Positions 49,318-60,741 of a DNA stretch of 64,000 nucleotides are shown in pieces (position 1 is the first letter of the stretch; the number at the start of each line of letters is the position of its first letter). The position numbers and the translations under genes were made by a program. The DNA lies in the NCBI GenBank assembly GCA_000827265.1, contig KN834785.1:1-64000 (forward strand). Reading direction: 5' to 3'. The notes beneath the pieces are model-generated. The model was not told the DNA's origin, did no database searches, and was given only the letters and a program-made list of their open reading frames with translations. Source of the stretch: Collybiopsis luxurians FD-317 M1. Its lineage: Eukaryota; Basidiomycota; Agaricomycetes; Agaricales; Omphalotaceae.

Positions 49318-51216
49318 TCAGATCACCTTCCCTGTATTATTATTATGTTCCGTTATAATTACTGCATTTTTGAAAATTGGAACATAGACATACGTGTCCT
49401 CACCGACGAGCGATAAATCGAGTTTTCGAAAGACATTTCCAAGGATCAGGTAGAGTTCCCTCCATGCTAGACTAAATTGAAGGAGTTACTTGAAGTTTAA
49501 TAAGAACATGGAATGCATTGCCGCACTTTAATCCCAGGCTGGGTGTTTCGTCAGTAAATATATTCAGGGCCAGAATCTTCAATAGCTTACCATTGACGAG
49601 GTCCTTTACTAAACGGAACAAAATCCAACATCATCTCGCTTATATTCTCAACCAGCCAACGATCCGGATTGAAAGTATATGGGTTATTAAATACCTCGGG
49701 GTTCATGTGCATGAAATATTGGCTCATCCCGACGATAGTCTGCAGAGACGACAGTTATTAACTTCTTGCTTCTAAGAATATTTTAACCATAGTACTTACG
49801 CCAGGAGGTATATTCGGACCATGTATCTCTGGTGTTTCATCACCTACAACTCGAGGCAAAGGTTGGATACTACCAATGGACATGCGGAGCGATTCTTTGA
49901 TAAGTGCAGTCTGTAAAATACTCGCCATTACGCTAAAATAAAAATAAAAAACAAAAAATTGCCAATGTGGCCCATCGCTTACTAGGTATGGTAACTTCTC
50001 GAGCGCAGTAAAGCTGAATGGTTGATCTTTATCAGGCCAGGCTTCCTTAAGCTCTTCAGCAAGCCTGGAACGAATTGAATGATCCTGGAGTGCAAAATAT
50101 ATTCCAGCCGTGCACGCATGCCCGACTGTATCGCTCCCGGCACCAACAAGTATAAAGGCTTCATGGATTAGGGATGTAGTCGATGGTCGTAGCTCTGGGT
50201 CTTTTGGTAGCAAAAGATGATGATAAATCGTTTCATGCTCAGCAGTAGTCAGGTCTTCAGGATTTTTAATGAAGTTGTCAATTTGTTGCTCGAACCTTGC
50301 TTTCACGTCCACTAAAGTCCTGAATCTGGGAAAGAGCCACAAGATGAATTCTTGCGGTATCCTTGCTACCAGGTGGACAACGAAAGGAAAATAAGCTTGA
50401 ATCCACACCCTTTTAATAAAATTTCGCGTTTCTTGCGTCATTGGATGGGCAAAGTTTGGATCGGAAAGAGTGTTGGCGGAATTGGCGAAGCAGTATTCGG
50501 TGATCACATCAGTGGTCAAACAGCGGTATGCAGTCGATAGCAATACGCTGGATTCTTGGGAGCGGTAGTATTTTTCAAGCAGAACCACTAATTGGTCCAC
50601 CTAGTATGCACCGCCGTTAGTATGAAAATTAACTTGAAGCAGTGTTCACTGGATCGGAATAACATACCTTCTCTTGAATTGTATATTCAAGCTTCATCAC
50701 TGCCTGGCGCGAGAACGACGGTGCTAATAGGCTTCTTCTATTCTTTGACTGTTGGAGATCAGTGAAGGCCACAGATGATTCAAGTGCATGGACGAGAAAT
50801 CTGCGGTAGAATCGTGGTTCCTTGACCAGCGTATTTCCATTGCTGTATATATCATGGAAGGCGCGCCTATCGTTGAAGTGCAACTGGAATTTTGTCTAAA
50901 AAATAGCGTGTCTGTAGCGGACATTAACCGACCGTGTTAGGACCGATTCGAACCACAGGACCTGAAAAATGACATCAGAATTAGACTTCTCTCGAGGAAA
51001 CATCGAAGAGCGCACCATACAACTTATGCAACTTCTCAATCTCTGCCACGAACTCTCATCCCAGAGCGAAATTGTAAAATACTTCGTACCAGTTGGTCAC
51101 CGCTGCAAGTACTGGACCGGCTTATTTGTGAAGAGGATGGAAAAAAAGTCGGTAGAGTGCTAGTCCAGCCAAGTAGCAGAATGACAAAGAGATTAACATA
51201 GGGTAGTACAACGTCA
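49318..51216 (-). pseudogene. Cytochrome P450 copy 1 (two stops in first exon)
   Basis: Near-complete P450 layout: membrane anchor start MTLYYPMLISLSFCYLAGLA (51216), but in-frame TAA replaces the Phe before the Pro-rich hinge (H-K-stop-A-G-P), and a TGA follows shortly after. Downstream exons remain open: LHFNDRRAFHDIYSNGNTLV, NRRSLLAPSFSRQAVMKLEY, the I-helix GAGSDTVGHACTAGIYF, the K-helix KESLRMS, FNPDRW and FVPFSKGPRQ followed across an intron by C-L-G-L-N, the haem-thiolate loop. Only the first exon is clearly disrupted, so inactivation may be recent. About 300 residues in the middle are open without break (49758-50600 with its introns). Confidence 0.85.
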
Positions 51217-52689
51217 TTTTGGGATGGGACTTCTTTACGAACCTATATATAGAAGTACACCATCCGTTTCACCTGCCGACACAGATCTTCGCAATGCCAT
51301 TTGCTGTATTTATTCCAGCTCGTCAAAAAAACCTAGGCTAATTCAAAAAAAAAATGACATATCGACTGACTCTGCGGCTGACAGTAGTTGCCAGCTGAAT
51401 CCATTCAATGCTTGAGCCGGTTGTCGGCCGGGCTCCAAGACGCCCCAACCTTTCTCGTAGTTCCTATAGACTTGCAGTGAGCCGCGCGACTGGCAATTAT
51501 ATATCATTTTTTTGCATTTGGCCTAGTTTTCTTGACAAGCTGTCAAACTACGTAGTCCCGCGAATGAGAACTTGCGATTAATTAGACAATCGAAGTCAGG
51601 TGACATGGCAAAAGTTTCCATAGTATGATACGTACTCTTGTTGATAGGGCTGCCCGCCGTACCCGTATATTTTACGGCCACTTGACGGTTACGGTATAAA
51701 CGGTCATGCATCTCCGACGGTGCGGGTACGGCTAAAAAACGGTCGTCATACGGGTTATACGGCAGATACAGAGGATAAATCTATGTATGTTAATTTAATC
51801 AAATCTTCATTTATGTTGCTTAAGCTAGAAAGAAATCAATAGATGGAGATGCGATTTCGACTGGTGAAAAATAGTTTTAGCTGGTCATCTATGCTATTCT
51901 TGTTGCGCTACTTAGAGCAAAGGGCACACCAAGAGATAGCAGGGTCAAGTTCTTTGTCGGCTTTTTCAGACATCTTGACAATAAGGGTGAGCCAATTCGT
52001 TGGCTTCATTATTGCCTAGCTTATATCCTTTCCAGCTGCTGAATATCCCAATGATGAAGATGGAATTGATAAATACAATGTTGCCTACACACCTACTGCT
52101 TGTTTCACTGAGCTATACATCTCTTAACTCCTCGTAAACGGTTTTTCAGCTAAAGCAAAGACCGTCCGGTACATAGACATGCTCTGGAGTAGTAAATGCC
52201 ATGTGCAATGGCCCACAACACACAAATGAAGCTCTATCTTTTCAAAACTCTATTTGTCGCAAGGAAATTTACAAGTAAAGCTGAAGTTTGCCTCTATTTA
52301 GCTCTCTACCTCTACCTCAGACTTCAATTAGAGCTATTTCTGCTATTTTAAATATAGTCGGGTAGAGTAGTAGTGTCGAAATGGATGTAGCGAGAGCTTA
52401 AAAGTGTAGGGGAAGTGCCCAAAGCTAGATGCCCAACAGTGGTAAGCGGTGACTCTATTTAGATAAAACTAAATGGAGAATGGACAAGTTATACCTTTGC
52501 GTACAGAGCCAAACCTAGAGGTTCAGCAAAAGAACAGGATTTGAGAAGTTGATGATGATTTTTGTTTACTAATATTCAATTCAAATACAATTTTGAGTGT
52601 GGTCTTAACACAGAAAAATCCCGCTTTAGGGCTTTTCAAAATCTTGAGCCGGGGCCTTCCTCCGAGCCGGAGCCGTCATATCACTATCT
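51217..52689. other. Spacer between P450 copies 1 and 2
   Basis: No gene seen. Contains the ACGG/CCGT-rich element (51630-51780) and AT-rich sequence with no recognisable coding. This spacer has no counterpart elsewhere in the duplicated block, consistent with insertion or divergence. Confidence 0.5.
51630..51780. repeat. ACGG/CCGT-rich element fragment
   Basis: Dense alternation of TACGGC, ACGGTTACGG, ACGGTCAT and TACGGG motifs (for example GACGGTTACGGTATAAACGG), of the same type as 58805-59370 and 27640-27790. Probably a relic or end of a non-autonomous DNA transposon. Confidence 0.45.
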
Positions 52690-54650
52690 TCAATCATGAA
52701 CCCGGTTTACAAATGCCGTATACTCTGATTTCTCCCAGATTGGATTTGCGTAATCTAACACTTTTCCCAGTTTCAAATCAACTTCCCTGTATTGCGATGG
52801 TATACCATTAGAATTCACTGCATCTTTCAAAACCAGAGCATGGACATACACGTTCTCACCGATGAGGGACAGATCAAGTTTTCGAAAAATGTTTCCAAGG
52901 ATGAGGTACAGTTCGCTCCATGCTAGACTGTATTGAGGAGCACTTGAGATTGAGCAGGAATTTAAGATGAAATGAATTGCCGTACTTCAAACCCAGGCTG
53001 GGTGCGTTTAAGTGAGCGCATCCATTGCTGGAATGTTCAATAGCTTACCATTGACGAGGTCCTTTGCTAAACGGGACAAAATCCAGCATCATCTCCCTGA
53101 TATCTGCAACCAGCCATCGATCCGGATTGAATGTAAACGGGTCAGTGAAGACTTCGGGATTCGTGAGCATAAAATATGAGCTCATCCCCACGATTGTCTG
53201 CAGAAAACACAGTCATAGACTGCTCGCTTGTGAAAAAATCATATTCGTAACCCTACTCACACCAGAAGGTATCTTCAGACCACCTATTTCAGGAGTTCCA
53301 TCACCAACAATGCGAGGATAGGGATGAAAAACACCGAAAGACATGCGAAGGGCTTCTTTGACAAATGCAGTCTGTGGAATATTCATTATTACGCGATAGA
53401 ACTACAATAACGCCAAAGCAGTTTATCACTTACCAGGTAAGGTAACTTTTCGAGAGAAGTAAAGCTCAAAGGTCTGCCTTTATCAGGCCAAGCTTCTCTG
53501 AGCTCCTCAGCAAGTCTGCGCCGAATTGAATGATCCTGGAGTGCAAAATATGTTCCTACGGTGCACGCATTCCCAACTGAATCGCTCCCGGCAGCGACAA
53601 GCAAAAATGCTTCATTAACTAGTGATGCCCTTGATGGTCGCAGCTCTGGATCCTTGGGTTGCAAAAGATGATGATAGATTGTTTCATGCTCAGCAGCAGC
53701 CAGGTCTTCTGGATTGCTGATAAAGTTGTCGATTTGTTGCTCAAACCTTGCTTTCACATCCACTAAAGTCCTGAATCTGGGAAAGAGCCATAAGATGAAT
53801 CCTATCGGTATTCTTGCTACCAGGTGGGAAATGAAAGGAAAATAAGTTTGAATCCACACCCTTTTGATGAGATTCAGCGTTTCTAGCACGATAGGATGAG
53901 CGAAGTTTGGATCAGAAAGAGTGTTGGCAGAAATGGCAAAGCAGTATTCGGTGATAACATCAGTGGCAAGACAGCGGTATGCAATCGATAGCTTCATGCT
54001 GGATTCTGGAGTGCAGTAGTTTTTTTCAAGTAAAGCCGCTAACTGGTCAACCTATTTAAGCCATTGAGGACGTCGAGCAATGTGTATTTGATGGACAAAC
54101 ATACCTTCTTTTGTATTGTATACTCAAGCTTCATTACCGATTGACGCGAGAACGAGGGTGCCAGTAGGCTTCGTCTGTTTTTTGCTTGTTGTGGATCAGA
54201 AAAGCAAAAAGAAGATTCAGCCGCATGAGGCATAATCGCTTGGTAGAATTGTCCATCCTTGACCAGCGTAGTTCCATTGCTGAATATATCATGGTAGGCG
54301 CGCCTATCGTTGAAGTGCAGCTGAATTTTGTATCAAAAACACAATTTCTCTAATTGAGCAGGTATACCCGACCGTGTTGGGACCAATTCGAACTACAGGA
54401 CCTAGGACGCCATTTAAGTTAGACTTTACTAATGAATGTCGAAGAGCGCACCATGCAACTTGTGCAGCCTTTCCAACTCTGTTATGAACTCTCCTCCCTT
54501 AATGAGATTGTAATATACTTCGTACCAGCTGCTTACTGCTGCGAGCACTGGCCCAGGAAATTTGTGAAGAGGATGGAAGAAGAGTTGGTAGAGAGCTAGT
54601 CCAGCAAGGTAACTGAGCAACAGGGAGACCAGCACGGTATATAGCACCAT
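52690..54650 (-). CDS. Cytochrome P450 copy 2
   Basis: Haem-thiolate monooxygenase anchored in the endoplasmic reticulum. Exon 1 (54650 leftward) gives MVLYTVLVSLLLSYLAGLAL followed by the hinge HPLHKFPGPVLAAVSSWYEV. Later exons carry SRQSVMKLEYTIQKK, the body (53389-53997) with SIAYRCLATDVITEYCFAIS, the I-helix segment AAGSDSVGNACTVG, KEALRMS (E-x-x-R), FNPDRW, and the haem loop FVPFSKGPRQ joined through two introns to C-L-G and N-L-A-W-S-E. The I-helix Thr is Ser, a tolerated change in some P450s. The C-terminal tail ends EYTAFVNRVHD at 52690. No stop was seen in the exons followed. Group resemblance is to fungal CYP5080/CYP620-like monooxygenases in general layout, but I do not assign a family. 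It is one of three near-identical copies. Confidence 0.82.
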
Positions 54651-55544
54651 TTGGGGATAGGATAGTCAGGTCAAATGGCCTCTGTACCTAAATATAAATC
54701 CATCATTGCCTATGCACAAGTATGTACAATCGGAGCAAGCACTTAGCCCCATCGGAGATAATCACAACATAATCAGAATGTGAACTCTAACCGACAGCTC
54801 TTCTGTGGCCGCAGCCAACCGAAAACCAACTTGCATCATTCGTCACTGGCGGAAGCCTGAGGTATCACAAGATGATATCATTTAATAATAACACCTGCCA
54901 GTGAGTATTATCGCCTAGAAATACACTTGGGTCATGAGTCGAACGGGCTAAGTTAGTGCGCGAACAACCCTTCTCTCTCTATTGCCGCTGTGTTGCGTGC
55001 TTACCGGAATCTTGTGACAGATTTTGCTCTTCTGCTGTGGGGAAAATGACCTATTACCAGTGCTTAGCCGAAATGCTCTTTGCAGTAAGTAGGAGTAGGA
55101 GTCGATCGACCAGTAAAGTTAGTACCCGATGAAGACGTACTAGACGTACAACATCTGAGTGATTGATAACGACGGAAGAAGAGCAAGATGTTCATTTATA
55201 CTCCGTGGTCAACTGATTTCTAATGCAGTAGATACGACTCTTCTCTGACACTTAAAGTTTCAAGGATATAAGAATTAGAAATAGAGAAGTACCGGATGAT
55301 ACTACTGGTATAGTGCTGCCAACAGTGTTCCGCGCTTACCCTGAATATGTCTGAATCCGTTGAAGCGAAACCTCAAGTGACCGAAGGTCTCCACCCCCTC
55401 CCTCTTCTGCACCCAGCTAAAACAACTCTCTGAAGCCATTCAGCTGGTGTGTCAAAGTATCCAGATATACATACATACGTTGCGAGCAAATACCTTCTAT
55501 CTCCCACTTTTACAGCAGATTATCAACCCTCCTGCCTTCCCGCT
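54651..55544. other. Duplicated spacer with flavin reductase 5' remnant
   Basis: 54700-54800 resembles 58720-58815 (upstream of P450 copy 3), and 54860-55340 resembles 60150-60600 (shared CTTGTGACAGATTTTGCTCT, then GTGGGGAAAATGACCTATT). Around 55125-55150 the minus strand resembles the start of the flavin reductase gene at 46579 but with ACG in place of the ATG and loss of similarity soon after. No functional gene. Confidence 0.6.
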
Positions 55545-56110
55545 TCAAAATACCCATCTCCTCCGTTTCAACCCTGAACACAAACTAAAACCGTTTTTCA
55601 ACTCGCCAAAAACAACCTCTCCATCCAACACCGTCGCCAACACCTTGGTATCCAAAACCTGCTTTACATCATCGACCTTCATGATATCCTTACCGAGTAC
55701 AACAAAATCAGCCTTCTTGCCAGGCTCCAACGAACCGAGAATATCTTCTGTGAAAGAAGCATAGGCTGGATCGATGGTCATTCCTATGTATTTCGCCGGG
55801 AAAGTAAAAAGAAGCAGTGAAAACTGATGAGTTTCGCTACGAATAGTCAGTGAACGAACGAACCTCTTAAAGCTTCTATCCTCGTCAACTTTTGTTCTGG
55901 GAACCACCCATTCTCTTCGTGCGGGCTGTTCCCAGACTTGTCCGTACGCATTACGGCGGCATAGAATCCCTAGTACATACATATAAGTTACCAAAATGAA
56001 AGGAACACCAGAAGTTCAGAATGTCATCAAGCAACTTCAACTTGAAGAACACGAGCAACGGAAAGCAGGAACTTCCAATATCACTTCCCAGTGTAGAGAG
56101 GAGCCATCTG
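55545..56110 (-). pseudogene. Amidohydrolase copy 2, C-terminal fragment
   Basis: Contains equivalents of the last two exons of the intact copy: WEQPARREWVVPRTKVDEDR is a diverged joined version of the second-last region, and MTIDPAYASFTEDILGSLEP then KKADFVVLGKDIMKVDDVKQ and LATVLDGEVVFGELKNGFS match the last exon closely. Similarity to 61200-61310 fades at about 56110, after which unrelated sequence begins. All metal-binding parts are missing, so this is a relic. Confidence 0.85.
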
Positions 56111-56768
56111 AACAGAATAAAACATGAACCCAACTATGGTTATGGTACAGGAACGGGGCAACTGTATCCTTTTGGGCCTCCCTATCGGAGATCCAGCTCT
56201 GGAAACGAGACGATGTACACTCCCAAATCCCAGCATCATTGCTCGCTGAATCAGTACAATAATGAGGACAAGCTAGTTGAGTGGCATGTAGCATCAGGGA
56301 GAGTCTGCATTCCTTCCTACAATCACAACTTCAGATGAAGTGGGATACGATGCAGCTGGTCCATTGAGATTCAGGGCCTGTCAATCAGCAGCAGCAGAAG
56401 AGTCCTCGAGTACCTCCTAGAATCCCGAATCTACCATGGATGCAATCTTTGGAAGCATTCTTCTCAGCCTATACCCCCAAGTAGTTTGGCTACTTGGCAG
56501 TTGATGAAAGGAAAGTAGACTTAAGTTTAAACTGTTTCGGGGCATCGGACGGGGCATTCGTTTGACGTTATGTCATCTTCCGCAGTAAAATTGACTAAAA
56601 AAATAAACTTTAACTCGACCTCAATTTGATGCAAATGCTATCACGACAGCTTCAGAAGAAAATTACACCCGCCTACACTGAACAATCAATCATGAACCCG
56701 GTTTACAAACGCTGTATACTCTGATTTCTCCCAGATTGGATTTCCGTAGTCCAACACTTTTCCCAGTT
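56111..56768. other. Unique spacer after amidohydrolase fragment
   Basis: 56111-56560 has no counterpart in the other blocks and probably marks the deletion or insertion point that removed the rest of amidohydrolase copy 2. A 105-codon plus-strand frame (56021-56338) spans the joint and has no recognisable character. Confidence 0.45.
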
Positions 56769-58643
56769 TCAAATCAACTTCTCTGTATTGCGATGATGTT
56801 TCATTAGAATTACTGTATCTTTCAAACTTGGAGCATAGACATACACGTTCTTACCGACAAGGGATAGATCAAGCCTTCGAAAAATGTTTCCAAGGATGAG
56901 GTATAGTTCGCTCCAAGCTAGGCTGTATCGAAGGGCACATGAAATTTAGCAGGAACAAAATAAAATGGATTGGTGTACTTCAATCCTAGACTGAGCGCTT
57001 TTGGGTAAGTGCATCCATTTCCAGAATATTCAATAGCCTACCATTGACGAGGCCCTTTACTAAATGGGACAAAATCTAGCATCATCTCTCTGGTATCCCC
57101 AACCAGCCATCGATCCGGATTGAAGGTAAATGGGTCACTGAAGACTTTGGGATTCATGTGCATAAAATATGGGCTCATCCCCACGATGGTCTGCAAGGAA
57201 CAATTATAAACTGCTTGCTTGTCAAAAAATCATACTCGTAATGCTACTCACACCAGGAGGTATTTTCAGACCACCTATTTCAGGAGTTTCATCACCCACA
57301 ATGCGAGGATAGGGATGGAAAACACCAAAAGACATGCGAAGTGCTTCTTTGACAAATGCAGTCTGTAGAATGGTTATCATTATGCCATGGAGCAATGCTA
57401 GACCAATCTGTCACTTACCAGGTAAGGTAACTTTTCAAGAGCAGTAGAGCCTAAAGGTCTGCCTTTATCAGGCCAGGCTTCTCTAAGCTCTTCAGTGAGT
57501 CTTTGGCGAATTGAATGATCCTGGAGTGCAAAATATGTTCCTACAGTGCACGCATGCTCAACAGTATCACTGCCGGCAGCGACAAGCAAAAATGCTTCAT
57601 TAACTAGTGAAGTCCTTGAGGGTCGCAGCTCCGGATCCTTGGATTGTAAAAGATGATGGTAAATTGTTTCATGCTCAGCAGAAGTCAGATCCTCAGGATT
57701 GCTGATAAAGTGGTCAATTTGCTGCTCAAATCTTGCTTTCACATCCACTAAAGTCCTGAATCTGGGAAAGAGCCATAACGTGAGTTCTGGCGGTATCCTG
57801 GCTACTAGGTGGATAACAAAAGGAATATAAGTTTGGATCCACCCTCTTTTCACAAGATTTAGGGTTTCTAGCATAATGGGGTGAGCGAAGTTTGGATAAG
57901 AAAGAGTGTTGGCAGAAACGGCAAAGCAGTATTCGGTGATAACATCGGTGGTTAGACTGCGGTATGCAACCGATAGCTTCACGCCGGATTCTGAGGAGCT
58001 GTAATTTTTTTCAAGCAAAGCTACTAATTGGTCAATCTATTTGAGCCATTGAGGATGTTAAGCAATGTGTATTTGATGGACAAACATGCCTTCTTTTGTA
58101 TTGTATACTCAAGCTTCATCACCGATTGACGCGAGAACGAGGGTGCCAGCAGGCTTCGTCTGTTCTTTGCTTGTTGCGGATCGGAAAAACAAAAAGAAGA
58201 TTCTGCCGCATGAGGCATAATTGCTCGGTAGAATTGTCCATCCTTGACCAGCGTAGTTCCATTGCTGAATATATCATGGTAGGCACGCCTATCGTTGAAG
58301 TGCAACTGAACTTTGCATTTAAAAAAAAAAAGTTTGAAAGTGAGTAGGTGCAATTGACCGTGTTGGGACCAATTCGAACTACAGGACCTAGAACACCATT
58401 TGAGTCAGACTTCACTAAACTTGAATGTAAGAGCCCACCATGCAACTTGTGCAACCTTTCAAGCTCTTTCACGAGTTCTCCTCCCTTGATGAGATTGTAA
58501 TATACTTCGTACCAGCTTGTCACTGCTGCAAGAGCTGGTCCAGGGAATTTATGAAGAGGATGGAAGAAGAGTTGGTAAAGAGCTAGTCCAGCAAAGTAAC
58601 TGAATAACACAGAGACCACCACGGTATAAAAGTTGAACGCCAT
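56769..58643 (-). CDS. Cytochrome P450 copy 3
   Basis: Eight exons join in frame to 497 aa: 58439-58643, 58359-58387, 58090-58305, 57419-58036, 57252-57362, 57042-57190, 56979-56990 and 56769-56922. N-terminal anchor MAFNFYTVVVSVLFSYFAGL, hinge HPLHKFPGPALAAVTSWYEV, then GPVVRIGPNT, SRQSVMKLEYTIQKK, the I-helix AAGSDTVEHACTVG with the Asp-Thr pair, KEALRMS (E-x-x-R), FNPDRW and the haem loop FVPFSKGPRQCLGLN. The haem Cys codon is split: TG ends exon 6 and T starts the 12-nt micro-exon. The third intron has a GC donor at 58088-58089, where copies 1 and 2 have GT. The last residues differ from copy 2 through a small length change near 56800. Substrate unknown. Confidence 0.85.
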
Positions 58644-58804
58644 TTGGGGATGGAAAAATCAAGTCAAACGACCTCTGTACTTATATATTAGTGCATCGCC
58701 ATACTAGTTGCCTATGGTTGAGTATGTACAATGGGGGCAAGCATGTAGCGTCGTCGGAGATTTGTCGGAGATGATCACAATAGAAGTCAGGATGTAATCA
58801 TAAC
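58644..58804. promoter_or_regulatory. P450 copy 3 upstream region
   Basis: Shared with 54651-54790 upstream of copy 2 (GTATGTACAATGGGGGCAAG-like and CGGAGATGATCACAATA-like stretches), so probably includes the promoter. No defined motif can be assigned. Confidence 0.3.
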
Positions 58805-59370
58805 CGACAACTTTAGGAATCCGCACCGGCATGCCATATACGGCTACGGTCATACAAAATGCGGCAGCATACGGTCCATTTCCGTAGAACAGCTGTCCCG
58901 TAAAAAAATTTTCCAGGGCCCTTACAGTACGGTACAGGTAAATTTACAGTATATGGCTGTACGTACGACCGTATACCCAACTGTAGCAACATTTTCAAAA
59001 TTTTACAATGAAAACATGAGCATGCTATGGCCCAATGCCATGGCTGAATGCTCCCTTATCCGTCCAAAATGTGAATAAACCACTATCTGAGCTTCATTGA
59101 AGTTTCTGAAAAGCGTAGCTTGTAACTCTGATGCATATCTGATTAGTAAAAATGGTATTTTTGCACTATAATAAATAAAGGAGCAACAAAGGAAGATTGA
59201 GGTTCAGTTCATCCAGCACTGGTACGAAGCTGTCGGCAGCTGACTCACAATTTTTACGGTGCTAATGACGGGCCGTATGGAAGCCGTATGCGGCCGTCTT
59301 TGTGCGGCCGTATACCGTAGAGATTCAGCCGCAAGCCGTATTATACGGTTACGGTCTCTAGATAACCCGT
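58805..59370. mobile_element. Candidate non-autonomous DNA transposon with ACGG/CCGT sub-terminal repeats
   Basis: Two clusters of TACGG/CCGTA motifs (about 58808-58985 and 59250-59365) flank an AT-rich core without coding sequence, in a 560-bp stretch. The insertion separates sequences that are adjacent in the sister block: the region left of it matches 54700-54800 and the region right (from about 60150) matches 54860 onward. Palindromes such as GCGGCCGTATACCG and CGGCCGTATACC are present. Exact termini and a target duplication could not be fixed. Confidence 0.5.
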
Positions 59371-60741
59371 CTGCGGTTAAACGTAGGCCAAGAAGAATCA
59401 ACTTAAATGATTCCTCCCGGGCAGGAGGAACGCACAAGAGGCCAGACGATATGACCCAACTTCCACACGGAACTGTATGAAGATCTACTTTACATATTCA
59501 GCTATATTAAACCCCTATAATCCTAACGCCTTCCTCGCAGTCTCGCATGGGACGGATTATATCTTGTTCTCATAGAGATCTTTCGGAAATTGATCTATCC
59601 GTTACTGCTGTACGTTTCTCCTCACTTGAATTCCACAAATTTCTGACAAGGAATTGATCTGATTGCATCATTGCAGCGTTGTTGATTTGAAAACTCGCAG
59701 TCGGAAAGGTGTCGGACATCGTTCTTGGCTGGGAGAAAGCTGATTATGAAGTGTTCGTAAAATGAGTCCACGATTGGGGTCTTTATCGTTAAGCTGAGAT
59801 AGTGGACAGTGAACACGGTTCAACTTTTCGTCGAGCTATAGGATATATCCTACTACTGTTTTACTCGCTCGCCTCTTATTCCCTTGGCTGCCCTCCCAAT
59901 GCAATGATTTCGGGTCTCGATTTTACCAATCTTATCCTATCCAGGGTCGTCGGAGGTGATATTAGGATCTTGAACCAGGAGAGTTAGACTCGCGCGGCCA
60001 GTACCGTACTACGTCATTACCTATTTCAAATAGGAGAGTCCAATGATTCTAAATGAGTACCACAACCGACGGCGAAAATTCCGCAACTCCATGCTCCCGA
60101 ACCATCCATATATCTGAGAATTCGGTCGTGTGCTGGCATCGCATATTTCGAAATTGCATAGATTTCGAAAGCTGGAGGTGTCCCAGGATGATATCGACTA
60201 AAACCCGCCAGTGAGTATCTATCGCCTAGGTATAAGCTCTAACAAAAACTTTCTCTTTGCTATTGCCGCAGTATTGCGTACTTACCCGAACCTTGTGACA
60301 GATTTTGCTCTTCTACTGTGGGGAAAATGACCTATTCGCAGTGCTTAGCTGAAGTGCTGTTAAATGCTGTTTGCTTTAGGAGTATGTATCGGTAGGTGAG
60401 GCAGTGAGGTGTGGATTGATCAATAAAGTTAATATCCGATGAAGACGTACTAGATACACAATTTCTGAGATTGATGGCCACGGAAGGAGAGCAAGATGAT
60501 CGTTTATACTGCGTGATCATACGACTCTTCTGATACTGAAAGTTCCGATGATACATAAATTGGAATTAGAGAAGCCACGGATGATAGTACTTTCAGCATT
60601 TTTCCGCGCCGACACTGAACATTTCCGATTCCGTTGAAGCGAAACCTCAAGTGGCCGAGGGTCTCCCCCTCCCTACCCGCTCCTCTGCACCAAACTAAAC
60701 TAAGTCTCTAAATGTAGCCATTCCGCTGTATTTCCTACGCT
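59371..60741. other. Spacer with second flavin reductase 5' remnant
   Basis: 59371-60140 is unique and without a supported gene. 60150-60600 matches 54860-55340. Around 60436-60460 the minus strand resembles the first codons of the flavin reductase gene, with the start codon changed to ACG. 60600-60740 parallels the 3' flank of the other amidohydrolase copies. Confidence 0.5.

Noticed and set aside
56021..56338. 105-codon plus-strand gene
   Set aside because: Spans the joint between an amidohydrolase pseudogene fragment and unique sequence; no protein signature.
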